DNA of 64,000 nt, from contig JAULSU010000003.1 of NCBI GenBank assembly GCA_030512335.1, forward strand, positions 5,146,001 through 5,210,000, in the 5' to 3' direction. Positions 32,517-43,444 of this stretch are shown piece after piece (positions within the stretch are counted from its first letter, which is position 1; each line of letters starts with the position of its first letter). Made by a program: the position numbers and the translations under genes. This stretch comes from Immersiella caudata (Eukaryota > Ascomycota > Sordariomycetes > Sordariales > Lasiosphaeriaceae). The notes beneath the pieces are model-generated. The model did not search any database. It saw nothing but the letters and a program-made list of their open reading frames with translations, and was not told where the DNA came from.

Positions 32517-35479
32517 TGTGGGGGTTGACTGTTGGCAGTCGGGGAGTGGGGTTGTTGCTTGGAGAGATTTTGGAGAGGATTTGGAGGGGGTTGAGGGCGA
32601 GGTGAAATGGAGGGAGCACGCGAAGAGATATAGAGTGATGGGAGGCCTTGATGGCGGAATGCGTGCGCGAGTTGCGTGGGAGGGAGCTTGTTTTTGTGAT
32701 CGGCGCGGGGCAAGACGGGAGGGCGGGATTTGCGACGCGGGGTCCCTGCAGCCAGCGTTGCGGGCTTTGGAATCACGATTAATCAACCTTGGCACGGGCC
32801 ATTCCTGATCGCATGGCACGCTGCCGGCCGTCAGCGGCTGTCAGCCGCTCGGGCGGGAGAAGATGTGGGGCGTGATTTGAAGGTGGGGATTGCAGACAAT
32901 GGTGAACGGAACTCGAAGTTGGAGAATGAGTACGTAGGTATTCAATATCCTGAGATAGTCGCATACAATTAGTGTGTTGTCTAACTTTCGAGGCCTTGTT
33001 TTGCTGGAGTCGTCATGGGACACAGCCACGGAGCTAGGCGCAATTGGCTGGCAGATGGATCGTTTGCTATCTAGGGCCCCGCAAAATCTCACCGGGCGCT
33101 GTTAGCGCACCATCTACTTCATCTCTAAAACCCATTCTCGGGTTTCTATGTGCAGATGGGTTCTCTTGACAGGCCAGAAACCTCGCAGCTTCAGAGATGC
33201 CCGAGGGGTCGCCTATCTCTCTTCTTGGTTGCCGCACTTGGTGACATCGGTGCGAGTAGCCGAAACAAAGCATCGAGCAACGCTGGACGAACAAAGCGTT
33301 GGGCGGCGACGTTTGGGACAATACATTTGGTCCTGACCAACTTGATCAAGGCCGGGCTGTTGTGGAATTCTGGGCTGGGATTCCACAGGACCGGAGCGTG
33401 AATCATGTGCGAGGTGCAAACGGTGAGTGACATCACAGCCTCGGTGTACCTGCCCAAGCCATCCACCGAGGGAAGGAGCAATGCGGTGCCCGTGTGTCGT
33501 TTGGCAGCCTCCACCTTTTCCAAGGCAATCCTCGATCGCTGTCGGATGGCCTCGGACTCTACATTCCTCGGAGGACACAAAGTGCAAACTTGAACCTGGT
33601 CCTACACTCATTTCCTGAGCAGCATCGCCGTCTTACATTGTCCTCCCCCTGGCCTTCTTTGAATGACTTATTCGTCATTCATCCCACGATCATCTGGTTT
33701 TATTGCAGTCAGCCGTACCACTGGACAGTCAGCGGGTAGTGTGTCAACGAAATGACGATCTCACGCCCGCTGAGCACAGCCAAGCCACCTAGAGCCTTAC
33801 GACGCCGCTGCCGTACCTCTACTGGAATCCTCCAGCACCGCTCCGAAATTCCGGCAGGGGCCAGTGCTCCCTCCTTTAGCACCGTCAGCCATCACACCCA
33901 AGGGGCAGGCCCGACCCGCTCCATGTCAGAGGGGAAGACACTACGAGAGCGGCTGTTTCACGAATATCACATCTCGACTCAAGAACTGGCTGCGCCATCC
34001 AACACAGGTGTGGTGTCGCGGCCGTGTGCCCTGATCCAGGTGCCTGGTCCCATAGTTGAGGGCTGATATTGGCGCTTCGTCCTCGGAGGGTCTGTTCGCG
34101 AGGCTAAGCAGTCGATCCTGGCAAGCTTCGTGTTTCTTCGGCGCTTAGGGCACCCTCCATGATGATTTCTGACAGAATCAAACCTCCATTTCGAGAGCTG
34201 CGCCCCTGGCTCCAGCGTGACGGGCACCTGTCTCACCAACCGCCATCGCCTCCTACCCTGCGTTCCAATCAACTTTCAGCTGGCCACCGGGCCAACACGC
34301 TTGTCCGATGTCATACCGCCAACATAGTGCGTGTTGTCCCACTTTCGGCCCGCAAAGGTACTTTTCTGAGGCTCTGCGGCATGGCGTTTGGTTGTCGCCG
34401 TTGTGGAGATGTGGTGTAGGTGTGGCAGCCGCCGTGCATGGTGCCGTGCATGATTGGCCCCCTTTTCCCTCGCCCACCGCCGAACCCATGGTCGCCTCGG
34501 CTGGCCGGCCCAGGCCGAACCGGAGGGCTGGTACGGGCTGCGCTTATCGCATCATCGCTCGATCTCGAACGGCAGCCTCCGAGCAACAGTGTCGACTCGC
34601 ACTCGTCGAATTGTATGCCAGCTGCAACAACTGGCACCGTCGGTACGAATTAAGCGCCTGCAGGGGCTGACCCCGACCAACACCCCCCCTATGCCTGATG
34701 CAGATTTCAGTCTCGTCTCCCAATTCTTCGATCTCCCTGCCTTCTCCCTGCAACATGAGAACGGCGCCTCAGATCCAAATAACATGGGGGCCTGAGGCCG
34801 CCTTGAGAAGCTGAGACGCGAGGAGCTTCGATTCGCCACTAGTGTGTCGCTGCTGTCATCTCTGGAAGCCAATGGCTTTCGAGATATCGCGGCATCCAGG
34901 CCTCAGCAGACGACAATAGGGGTGGCACCCAGCACCACCTTCCCGGCGTCACGCCCGGGGCCATCGTCCGTGTAAACGGAGGAGGGTCATCCGGACACAG
35001 CGAACATGGCCAAGCAGCCAGTCGAGCAATCTCGACCTGACTATTCATTCCTGGGAGATGATCACCGGTTTGAGAACACGCTAGACCTGTCTCTAAACCA
35101 GGATGGTGGACTCGACTCGACTGGACAACGCTCTGCACGGGCTTCGGTCGGTACAGACAGACCAGGTGGCTTATCAACTTCTGGGTCGCCGGTGATGGTC
35201 TTCTTCGGCAGCAATATCTCTGACGCGGGCTTCCTGACAATGGGCCACCTCCGTCACCAAGGGGATGGGAAATCTGGATGAACGCGACGAATATAAGATT
35301 TGAGATGGATCACAGACTCCCTTGTGCCTCCGTAGGAAGGGGAAACAGTCATCGCTTCCTCAAACACCGGCCGTCTTGGAGTTTTGACTGTTCACCGGTT
35401 GACGCCCCCTCTTGTCCCCACCCGCAGTTTACTCCACTCTTGTACCTCCTCTCCCCTTCCAAAGGTCCGACAAGACAAT
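32517..35479. other. Gene-poor stretch, 2.96 kb
   Basis: The largest gap in the window. Many open frames of 60-130 codons occur on both strands but overlap each other and show no domain, signal peptide or splice-linked continuation. No tRNA-like element, long repeat or terminal inverted repeat was seen. Confidence 0.5.
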
Positions 35480-36488
35480 ATGGATGATGAAAGCTCGCTC
35501 CAGTTTGGCATTGAGATTGAGTTGCTCCTCGGCAGTCGGAAGAAAGCCCACCCTAACTGGAAGTCGTTGGCCAAAGATGTGAGCAAGCGACTTTTCAAGG
35601 CCGGCATTGCCAACCATATCAACGACAACAATGACAAGTCGGCCGACAACTACCGCGAATGGTCCATCATCCAAGAAGTGACCATCCCCAGCCAGCCGGG
35701 AAAGAACCTTTGTAAGTCTCATTTTTTTGTCACAAAGCACAGCGGGGTCAGCTAACAGCTCAGGGGGTCTCGAACTTGTGTCCCCCGTCTACCACATCCA
35801 ATCATACTGGGCTGCCGACCTCACAACCATCTTCAATACCCTCCACCCATCCTTCAACCTTGTTCCCTCCCCTCACTGTTCAACCCACGTGCACATCAGC
35901 GGAACCCCTATCCCTCTGGACACCGCCGCCCTCGCCGCCCTCGCTAAATGCGCTCTCTACTACGAACCCGCCCTCGACCTGCTCGTCCCCCCTGGCCGCC
36001 GCGGCTCGACGGCGTATTGGTGCCAGTCTAACCGCTCCAGTCCCGCACTCCACCCTCTCACTTCCACCTTGGACTGCCTCTCCCTCCTCGACGACGCTGA
36101 AGCCACTGGCTCCGTCCGACCTGTGGTTGAAGCCATGAATCTTTTCCCTGCTGCCTCGGCGTACGGAAGGGCTCATGGGAAGCACAAAGACTTCATCAGG
36201 GGCAAAGTCTACAAGTGGGATTTTACGGGCATGTTGGCGGGCTCGAGAGGGACGGTGGAGTTTCGGCAGCCGAGTGGAAGTGTTTCTGGGGAGGAGGCTG
36301 CCGCGTGGGTCACGCTCGCTGCGGCGTTTGTTGCAGGGGCGATGGCGGTGGGGCCGAGTCTCGGTGGAGATGTTGGGGAGCACGGGGCGACGGCGGAGGA
36401 GTTGTGGGCGATTTTGGTAAGTGGTGGGGAGATGTTGGGATGGGAGGGTCTGGGCGGTGTGGAAGGGTTGTTTGAGAGGGCTGGCTGA
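35480..36488 (+). CDS. Putative amidoligase family protein (318 aa, two exons)
   Basis: Exons 35480..35711 and 35764..36488; intron 52 nt (GTAAGT, GCTAACA, TCAG), phase 1. The spliced protein opens with FGIEIELLL and continues with a segment ending WSIIQEVTIP and, across the splice, WGLELVSPVYHI. That is the order of Glu-rich nucleotide- and metal-binding motifs in Pfam Amidoligase_2, an ATP-grasp/glutamine-synthetase-like (COOH-NH2 ligase) fold. Later motifs: HCSTHVHIS and, near the end, GTVEFRQPSGS, both typical. The enzyme would join an amine to a carboxyl group using ATP; substrates of the fungal members are unknown. No signal peptide, and no partner gene such as a gamma-glutamyl cyclotransferase is adjacent. 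Confidence 0.85.
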
Positions 36489-36852
36489 AGAGGTGGCCTG
36501 AGAGACTTACAACTGATGTGGGATTGGTATGGGAAATGAGCTGGTGGTTGGCTATTTGTGGCAATTTCTTGGATTTCCCGAGGTTGCACGCTTGTTTGGC
36601 CCTTTGATCCAGCGGACCTCGGTCTTCCTTTCTCCTATTTTCCATTCCAACTTCGGGCAACACATCACTGTCTCGGCCGACCGGAAAGTCCACAGTTCAC
36701 TCTTTACCCTCGAATATTTTTGCTTACCTCCTCGTACCTACTCTTCACGCTGCCTCGAGCGCAAGTACAGTCGTTTGGACTCTGAAAAGGAACGGCTCCG
36801 CCCATTAGCAGCGCTCTATATATCTGAAACATCTCTTCAACCCCATACCCGC
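36489..36852. other. Convergent 3' intergenic region, 364 bp
   Basis: Holds the 3' flanks of the amidoligase (+) and hydratase (-) genes. No other feature seen. Confidence 0.5.
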
Positions 36853-37907
36853 CTACTCATGCCTAAACACCGGTTCCCTCTTCCCCAAAAACGCTGCCTG
36901 CCCTTCCTTGAAATCCTTCAAACTAAAAGTCGAGTAATACAACGCCTTTTCAGCCGCCATTCCCTCTCCGGTATGCGAATTCTCGGCTACCACTAGTCAG
37001 CAATGATTCCTAAACTAAAGGCTCAAACACCAAGAGACTCACCCATCAACACAGCTCTCTTCCCCAACTTCACAACCGGCCCACTCATCTTCGCAATCCT
37101 TGTCGCAAGACTCATCGCCTCGACCACGACCTGACCACTTGGAAAGGATTTGTTCACGATCCCGAAGCGCTCTAGTTCCGCTCCCGAAATGGTATCCCCG
37201 GTGAGGATGAGTTCCATGGCTTTGTGTTTTCCCAAGGCGCGAGCAAGTCGTTGGGTTCCGCCTGCGCCGGGGATGGTGCCGATTTTGATCTCGGGGAGGC
37301 CGAAGGTAGCGGTGGTAGAGGCGTAGATGATGTCGCACTGCGTGGTTCGTGAGCAGGGGAGGGGGAATGAGAGAGGAAGGGGAGAACTCACAGCGAGGGC
37401 AATCTCGAAGCCGCCTCCGAGCTGAAAGTACATGTCAGCCTTCCAGAAGCCCAGGGGAAAAAGGGGGATGGACGAACTGCAAACCCAACGACGGCCGCAA
37501 TGAGGGGCTTGGAAAAGCCCGCAAAGGCATCGGTGAGATCCTTGAGGAAGTTCCGGGCGTGGCCTTTGGCGGTGGTGATTTGCGACAGCTCCTTGATGTC
37601 CATTCCAGCTATGTTGCGGAGGTATTTAATTTCTTGTGGGCAAAGGGGGGGATTTGGGGCTCGACGTCAAAGAAGGGGGCGGGAAAGGAGTTTCTTGGGG
37701 GAACACACCGCAAAAAGGCCCTTCAGCTCCGCCAGTTAGCACGACGGCGCGGATGGAGCCGTCATTGTCTATCTGGCCAAGAATGGTGACGAGGTCGTCG
37801 ATCATGGACTGGGAAAAGGCATTGCGCTTTGCTGGCCGATCGAGCCGGACAAGGGCGACGCCCGTTTCGTCGTTGAGGGTCAGCTGGATGTCTTGAAAGG
37901 TGGCCAT
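36853..37907 (-). CDS. Enoyl-CoA hydratase/isomerase (262 aa, five exons)
   Basis: Exons: 37907..37709, 37608..37478, 37421..37392 (30 nt), 37337..37043, 36986..36853. Introns are 100, 56, 54 and 56 nt; the second has donor GTTCGT, the last a CTGAC branch and TAG. The joined protein is a complete crotonase: RPAKRNAFS, CAGMDIKEL (oxyanion hole), GFALGGGFEIALACDIIYA with the first catalytic Glu, then FGLPEIKIGTIPGAGGTQRL with the second. It hydrates 2-enoyl-CoA in fatty-acid or branched amino-acid breakdown. The chain starts directly in the domain with no mitochondrial presequence, and the end (RHE) is not a peroxisomal PTS1, so location is uncertain; an unseen upstream exon could add a presequence. 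Confidence 0.9.
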
Positions 37908-38752
37908 GTTTGCATGCGAGGAAAGATAGTCAGGAAAATGTCACTGAAAGGTGATTGATGTCCGGGTGTGGCCACTCAGGACATGTCACCGTGAAGTCAC
38001 ATGTAAGTAATGAAGTGGACTCTCCCCGGGCCAAGAAGCATCCATCGAGTTTGCCCCAGATGGGCTATCACCCCCATACGGGGCGCGCGGCCCCGACTTA
38101 GTTCGCAAATCCAGGGGTCCATGTAACCGTGGGGCGTGGGTTCCACCCCAACTACCGGCCAACCGAGCAGATTCGATGAACCGCAGATTGGCATCTCGTG
38201 GTAGGCTGTCTTGGCTTCAATTAAAATACGAGCGCTTGGAAACGTGGCCGGTCCTACCTAACCCATCGTCTATGTAAATAAGCGGGACAGTTAATACAAA
38301 GTTAATATGCGGGCAACCAAGCTTTTCTGTCTCTGAAACGAGCCAAATGGTGACATTGGCAGTGACATTCGCATTTGTCAGGTCTTCGTCATGACCGTCA
38401 GCCCATCGGCTGTGGGGATGCAGCTAGGCGATGGGCGGCGTTGCAACGTCCGTCGACGCGGGAGTGTCGGTCTGGGAAACTGCCCCGGTGTGTAATCCAC
38501 CGTTACCATTCAAACATTACCACTCGTGGCTGTTGCGACGACGGAGCAGGAGGTGAGTGGTGGGAATGGCTGTGTGAAAAAAAAAAATGAAAAAAAGTGA
38601 GGGAGGATGGCAAACGTGTTGGCATGTGTCAGTGGTGTGAGCATCTCCAAGGAAATGCTGGGAAATGGGGGATAAAAGAACGTGCACCCTGAGCCTGTCC
38701 CAGAATATCGTGCATCTAGGTACTCTGTCGCCGAGAACACGCAGATGGAAAG
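37908..38752. other. Divergent intergenic region with small GC hairpins
   Basis: Shared upstream region of the hydratase (-) and TmpL-like (+) genes. It has an inverted repeat CGGGGC/GCCCCG with a 5-nt loop at 38081-38097 and a second GC-rich inverted repeat near 38131-38150. An A-rich run lies at 38577-38595. No coding seen. Confidence 0.5.
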
Positions 38753-41700
38753 ATGGATCAGCCAGTCGTTTCCGCCCCATTTCGCTCTCTCGACAACCTC
38801 TCCCCCGAGGACCAGCGTCTCTTCAACCTCTTCGGCCGGGGACCAGTTGTAAAACCACCCCATCTCATCGTGCACCATGCCTTCGAAGCCGTCGCAGCAG
38901 CGCACCCCAGCGCCGTTGCCGTCCAGCAACATGACGGCGCATCCATCACGTACGCCGAGCTGGACCGACGAGCCAACATGCTCGCCAACAGCCTGAGGAC
39001 AACGCATGGCATCAGGAAAGGGGACCGGGTACTTCTCGTCGTATCCCGCTCCATTGAAATGGTCGTCTTCATCTTTGCCGTCCTCAAAGCTGGTGGGCAA
39101 TATGCCCCCGTGGACGGAGGCGTTACCCCTGTCGAAACCCTCGCCCACCAAATCACCGACAGTGGTGCGCCGCTCGTTCTTTGCCTCCCAAAACACCAAG
39201 CCAAGGTAGAGCAGAGTATTGCATCTGCAAGGGCGACTGGTGTCAAGGTCCTGAGTCTTGACCCTGATAGCCAACTGTGGACCGACGGCGATGCTCGAAA
39301 TCCGGGAGTGCAAGTGAGCCCTCAGGATGGTGCATATGTGATCTACACCTCGGGCACCACGGGGAAGCCCAAGGGTGTCGATGTCATCCACCACGGCGTC
39401 ACCCATATGCTACTAGTCGAACCGTCCAAGCTGGGAATAACCGTGGGTAAAAAGGTAGCCCAGCAGCTCAACGTCGGCTTCGACATGTGTAAGTCCCCCT
39501 TTCCATGGTGCAAAACACCTCCGAATCCCATCTGACAACCCCAGGCGCGTGGGAAATCCTGGCGACCCTCATGAACGGCGGCACCCTCTGCACCCGCGGC
39601 AGCGGCAACGAGGCCTGGACAAACTGTCTCCGCCAAGTCGACATCGTCATCTCCACTCCCACCATCGTCCTCCGCCGTCTGCCCCGCCACGAAGACTTCC
39701 CCAACCTCAAGACCATTGTTGTCGGCGGCGAGCCATGCCCAAAGACGCTGGCCGATTACTGGGCGCCCCACGTCAACTTCCTCAACGTCTGCGGCCCGAC
39801 CGAGATCACCGTCCTCAACACAGCCCATCTGCATAAACAAGGTGGACCTCTGACGATCGGCAAGCCGAATCCCAACACCAACCTCTACATCCTGGAGGAA
39901 GACGAGAACCCAGTCAAGATCGGCGAGCCGGGACTCATGTGGGTTGGAGGGGCCGGCGTCTCCAGGGGGTATCTCAACCTGCCCGAACTCACCGCGGCCC
40001 GGTTCAAGCCTGACAAATTTATCGGCGTCGGGATGATGTTCAACACGGGCGACATCGGTAGATGGTTGTCCGACGGGAACATCGCCACAGGAGGACGCAA
40101 AGATGACCAGGTGAAGATCAATGGCTTCCGGGTCGAGCTGGACGGTGTGTCCCGCGCCATCGAGGCGCATACGGATGTAATCAAGGGGTGTGCACTCCAT
40201 GTTGATGGGAAGCTCTGGGGGTTTTACTCGGCGTCTGCTGTCGTGCCTGAGGAGGAGTTGAAACGTTGCGTGGGGACACATCAGCCGTATTATGCTGTGC
40301 CTGCTGTTTGGCGGCACTTCACCGAGATACCCCTGACGGCGAACGGGAAGTTGCATAAGCAGGCGTTGATCGACATTGCTCGGGGTGCTGTTGATGTGAG
40401 CTGTGAGGTGTTCTTTGAGGAGAAGGGGAACACAAGTAGCAGCAGCACCAGCAGCAGTAGCCATGACGGCAAGTCTGATGATGACGACGACAAACTCCCC
40501 GAGGCGAACGGCAGCATATGGCAATGGCTGCGATACAAAGGTCTCTCAGCTTACCACAAGCTCTTCATCACCATCATGGCCGCCAACGTCGCCGCCTTCG
40601 CTGTCACGCTCTGGAAGAGTCGAAACTCAGGCTTCCGTCTCCCCCTTTCCATCCTCTCTACCGCCGTCAGCGCCAACCTCCTCGCCTCGGTGCTCCTCCG
40701 CCAAGACTACGTCGTCAACTTCATCTTCTGGCTCGCCACCCGCCCTGGCACCTCAGCCCCCTTCTTCATCCGCCGTCGTCTCGCCCACGTCTACCACTAC
40801 GGTGGCGTCCACTCGAGCTGCAGCGTCGCCGCCTCCCTCTGGTGGGTAGTCTTCACCGTCTCGGCGACCATCCACTTCACCGACCCCATTTCTCCCTCAA
40901 GGCACGGCCCCATCGTCCTGACCCTCACCTACCTCATCCTCGCTCTCCTCCTCGCCATCCTCACCATGGCCCATCCCACCCTCCGCGCCAAACTCCACAA
41001 CCAATTCGAATGCACCCACCGCTTCGCCGGCTGGTCCGCCCTCGCCCTCGTGTGGTCCCACCTTCTTGTGACCGCGGCCTCCCAACTCTCCCCCTCCGAC
41101 TCTCTCGGCCTCGCCCTCGCTAAGGCTCCCGCGCTCTACTTCCTCTTCCTCACCACCCTCTCCATCGCTCTCCCGTGGCTGCGCCTCCGCTGCGTCCCCG
41201 TCGTCCCCGAGCCTCTCTCTGCGCACGCCATCCGTCTACACTTTCCCACCCTACCTACCCCCGGCCCGTTCGCATCCCACGGGGTCCGCATCACCGATCG
41301 ACCTCTGGTAGAATGGCACGCTTTTGCCGCCATTCCCACCACCTCCCCTTCTTCCCCTACCCCTCCCAGCATCAACAGCAACAAAGACGGAAAAGGCCTC
41401 TCCATCCTCCTCTCCCGCGCTGGCGACTGGACCTCCCACATCCTCTCCCACCCCCCCTCCCAAATCTACACCCGCGGCGTCCCCGCCTCAGGCGTCCTAG
41501 CCATCGCCCCCCTCTTCCGCAAAATCATCCTCGTCGCCACCGGCTCCGGCATAGGCCCGTGTCTCCCTCTCATCCTCCAACGCAGCATACCCCTTCGTAT
41601 AATCTGGAGTACCCGCAATCCCCTCAAGACGTACGGGAAGGAGATTGTGGATGCTGTGATGGAGGCGGATGCGAGGGCGGTGGTGGTTGATACTAGTAAG

Positions 41701-41877
41701 GAGGGGAAGAGGGGGGATTTGGTGGAGGTGGTTTGGGGGGTTTGGAGGGAGGGGCAAAGGATGGGGACGGGGGCGGAATGTGTTTGTGTGGTTAGTAATA
41801 AAAAGACGACGGGGAGGGTTGTGTGGGAGATGGAGAGGAGGGGGGTTCCTGCCTATGGACCGATTTGGGATTCGTAG
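38753..41877 (+). CDS. tmpL: TmpL-like adenylation / six-TM / NAD-binding fusion (1022 aa)
   Basis: Exons 38753..39488 and 39545..41877; intron 56 nt (GTAAGT, CTGACAA, CAG), phase 1. Residues 1-540 are an NRPS-type adenylation domain: YTSGTTGKPKG (198-208), GPTE (329-332), NTGD (412-415), RKDDQVKINGFRVEL, and NGK with catalytic Lys514. No carrier-protein serine motif follows. A Ser/Asp-rich linker (542-567) leads to about six membrane segments (585-790) and a C-terminal ferredoxin-reductase-like NAD(P) domain with ATGSGIGP (911-918). This order is that of TmpL, described in Alternaria brassicicola and Aspergillus fumigatus as needed for redox balance and virulence and linked to Woronin bodies. 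The adenylated substrate is unknown. Start ATG 38753; another ATG at 38745 is out of frame. Confidence 0.88.
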
Positions 41878-42449
41878 CGGAGTGAGCTGTGGCGTTTGGA
41901 GGTTGCGAGGTTGCTGAAGGTTGACTTTGGTTGTCGCTTTCTTTCGCAGTGATGGAAAGGTGCTGAAGAAATGAAAGCTGTGCGGTCGGCTGCTTGCTGC
42001 AAAAGCGTAGGCGTTCTTCTCCCTGCAGCTTTCCTGCACTCGCCGACGAGCCCGAAGGCCAGTCACACACTCTAAAGGGGGGTCTGAGGTTTGTTGTATT
42101 CCATAATATCATCAAAAATGACACAAAGGAAATGGAAGGATCTAGAAAACCACACTCGGTGTTTGTGGGTTGCCGTACCTTTCAGACCGCTTCCTGCCCC
42201 GCGAGGCCTGAAATTTGACGTGCAGTTGGGAAGGAGCGTTTGTTGGCCGGAAGCGTTTGCATCAGTCAGTCACATAAAAAGCGAACAGCAGTCCTGCTCT
42301 CAGCTTTAAAAGGAAAGAGCAAGGCCACACCCCCGCTTCCTCCTCCCACCATAAACCTCTCGCCATCGTCATTTTCCGTCATCTCACTTTCTTTCACACT
42401 CCCACAACACTTGCAGAATCCATCCCAAAGTCAACAACAATCCTGGGCG
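41878..42449. other. Intergenic, 572 bp
   Basis: Between the TmpL-like gene and the RNase H relic, same strand. No feature recognised; C-rich promoter-like sequence precedes 42450. Confidence 0.5.
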
Positions 42450-43444
42450 ATGCCTTGCGGATTGTACCTCGCGTAGGGGTTGATCCCCCTTGGCAGCAGC
42501 AGCAGCGATGACGACGAAGCTCCTTGCGAGTTCCTGGACGGACGGCTGGTCTGCGGACCCTACGGACTGTAAATCTGCGGACGTTGCTGCGTCGACTACA
42601 AGTTTGGGTTCGAGGATGACTCTGACCTCAACGACGAAGAGGGAGACGATGAAGACGACAACAGGAACGAGACCCCGAGAATTGTCGTCGCGCCCAGGAT
42701 CGACAAGGATGAGTACCATCGCCGCAACACTGTGAGAAGAGGCACCGGGCTGGTCTTTCCTGCCAATTTCATCCCGCCTGCGACCGCCGTGACTCCTTCT
42801 GAGTTGTTCACTGGTAGAATGCGCCACATGATGTTGACAAGGTGAGCCGAATGCATCGTCCATCCAAGGTAGTACGAGCCAATCAGTCAATCAGCTACAC
42901 TCTCCCGAACGATCCCCACACAGGTCTCATCCGCGCCGACGGCGCGTGTTTCGACAACGGCCGGCAGAATCCCAAGGCTTGATGGGCTTTCTGGCATGGG
43001 TTCGGCCCTTCTGGCAATATCCTCGTCGCCTCGGACCGCCTCGAGAAGGAGGGACCCTTCGGCGATGACAGCATCCAGACGAGCAACCGCGCAGAGCTCC
43101 GGGCTACTATTGCCGCCCTACGTTTTAGAGTCTGGTCTGGTGAGGGCCTCCGCACTCTCGTACTTGCCACCGACTCAGAGTATGTGGTCGAGGGTGCTAC
43201 CAACTGGGCGATAAACTGGGTTTGGAACGACTGGATGAAGCTGGGAGGAGGTGCGGTCAATCACAAAGATCTTTGGCAGGCTCTGCCGGGGGAGGCTGAG
43301 TGGCACAAGGACCGGGGAATGGCCATTCAATTCTGGAAAATTCCCAAGGAGCGGAACACAGTTGCCGATGCCGCTGCGAACGAGGCGGCGGCCAAAGAAG
43401 AGGCCGGCCGTGACTGGACAGACATGATGGGGATCAATACCTAG
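42450..43444 (+). pseudogene. RNase H-domain gene broken by three in-frame stops
   Basis: ATG 42450 opens MPCGLYLA and continues in one frame to an intron 42842..42894 (53 nt; GTGAGC, ATCAG), then YTLPNDPHTGLIRADGACF and onward to TAG at 43442-43444. The N-terminus has paired cysteines (ICGRCCVDY) and an Asp/Glu-rich stretch. The C-terminal half is an RNase H type-1 domain with all acidic residues: Asp in RADGAC, Glu in SNRAELRA, Asp in ATDSEYVV, Asp in NTVADAAA. Three stops interrupt it: TAG 42474-42476, TAA 42570-42572, TGA 42980-42982, the last inside the RNase H domain. Frame and splice sites otherwise survive. Such proteins recur in ascomycete genomes; role unknown. A start at an internal ATG would leave an incomplete domain. 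Confidence 0.78.

Noticed and set aside
38131..38160. GTGGGTTCCACCCC resembling a T-arm
   Set aside because: The stem is a simple GC inverted repeat and the remaining tRNA arms are absent.
39343..40524. 393-codon minus-strand frame opposite the adenylation domain
   Set aside because: Shadow; the sense strand carries every adenylation motif.
37908..42449. Possible secondary-metabolite cluster around the adenylation gene
   Set aside because: No carrier domain, condensation domain, transporter or regulator nearby; TmpL-type redox protein explains it better.
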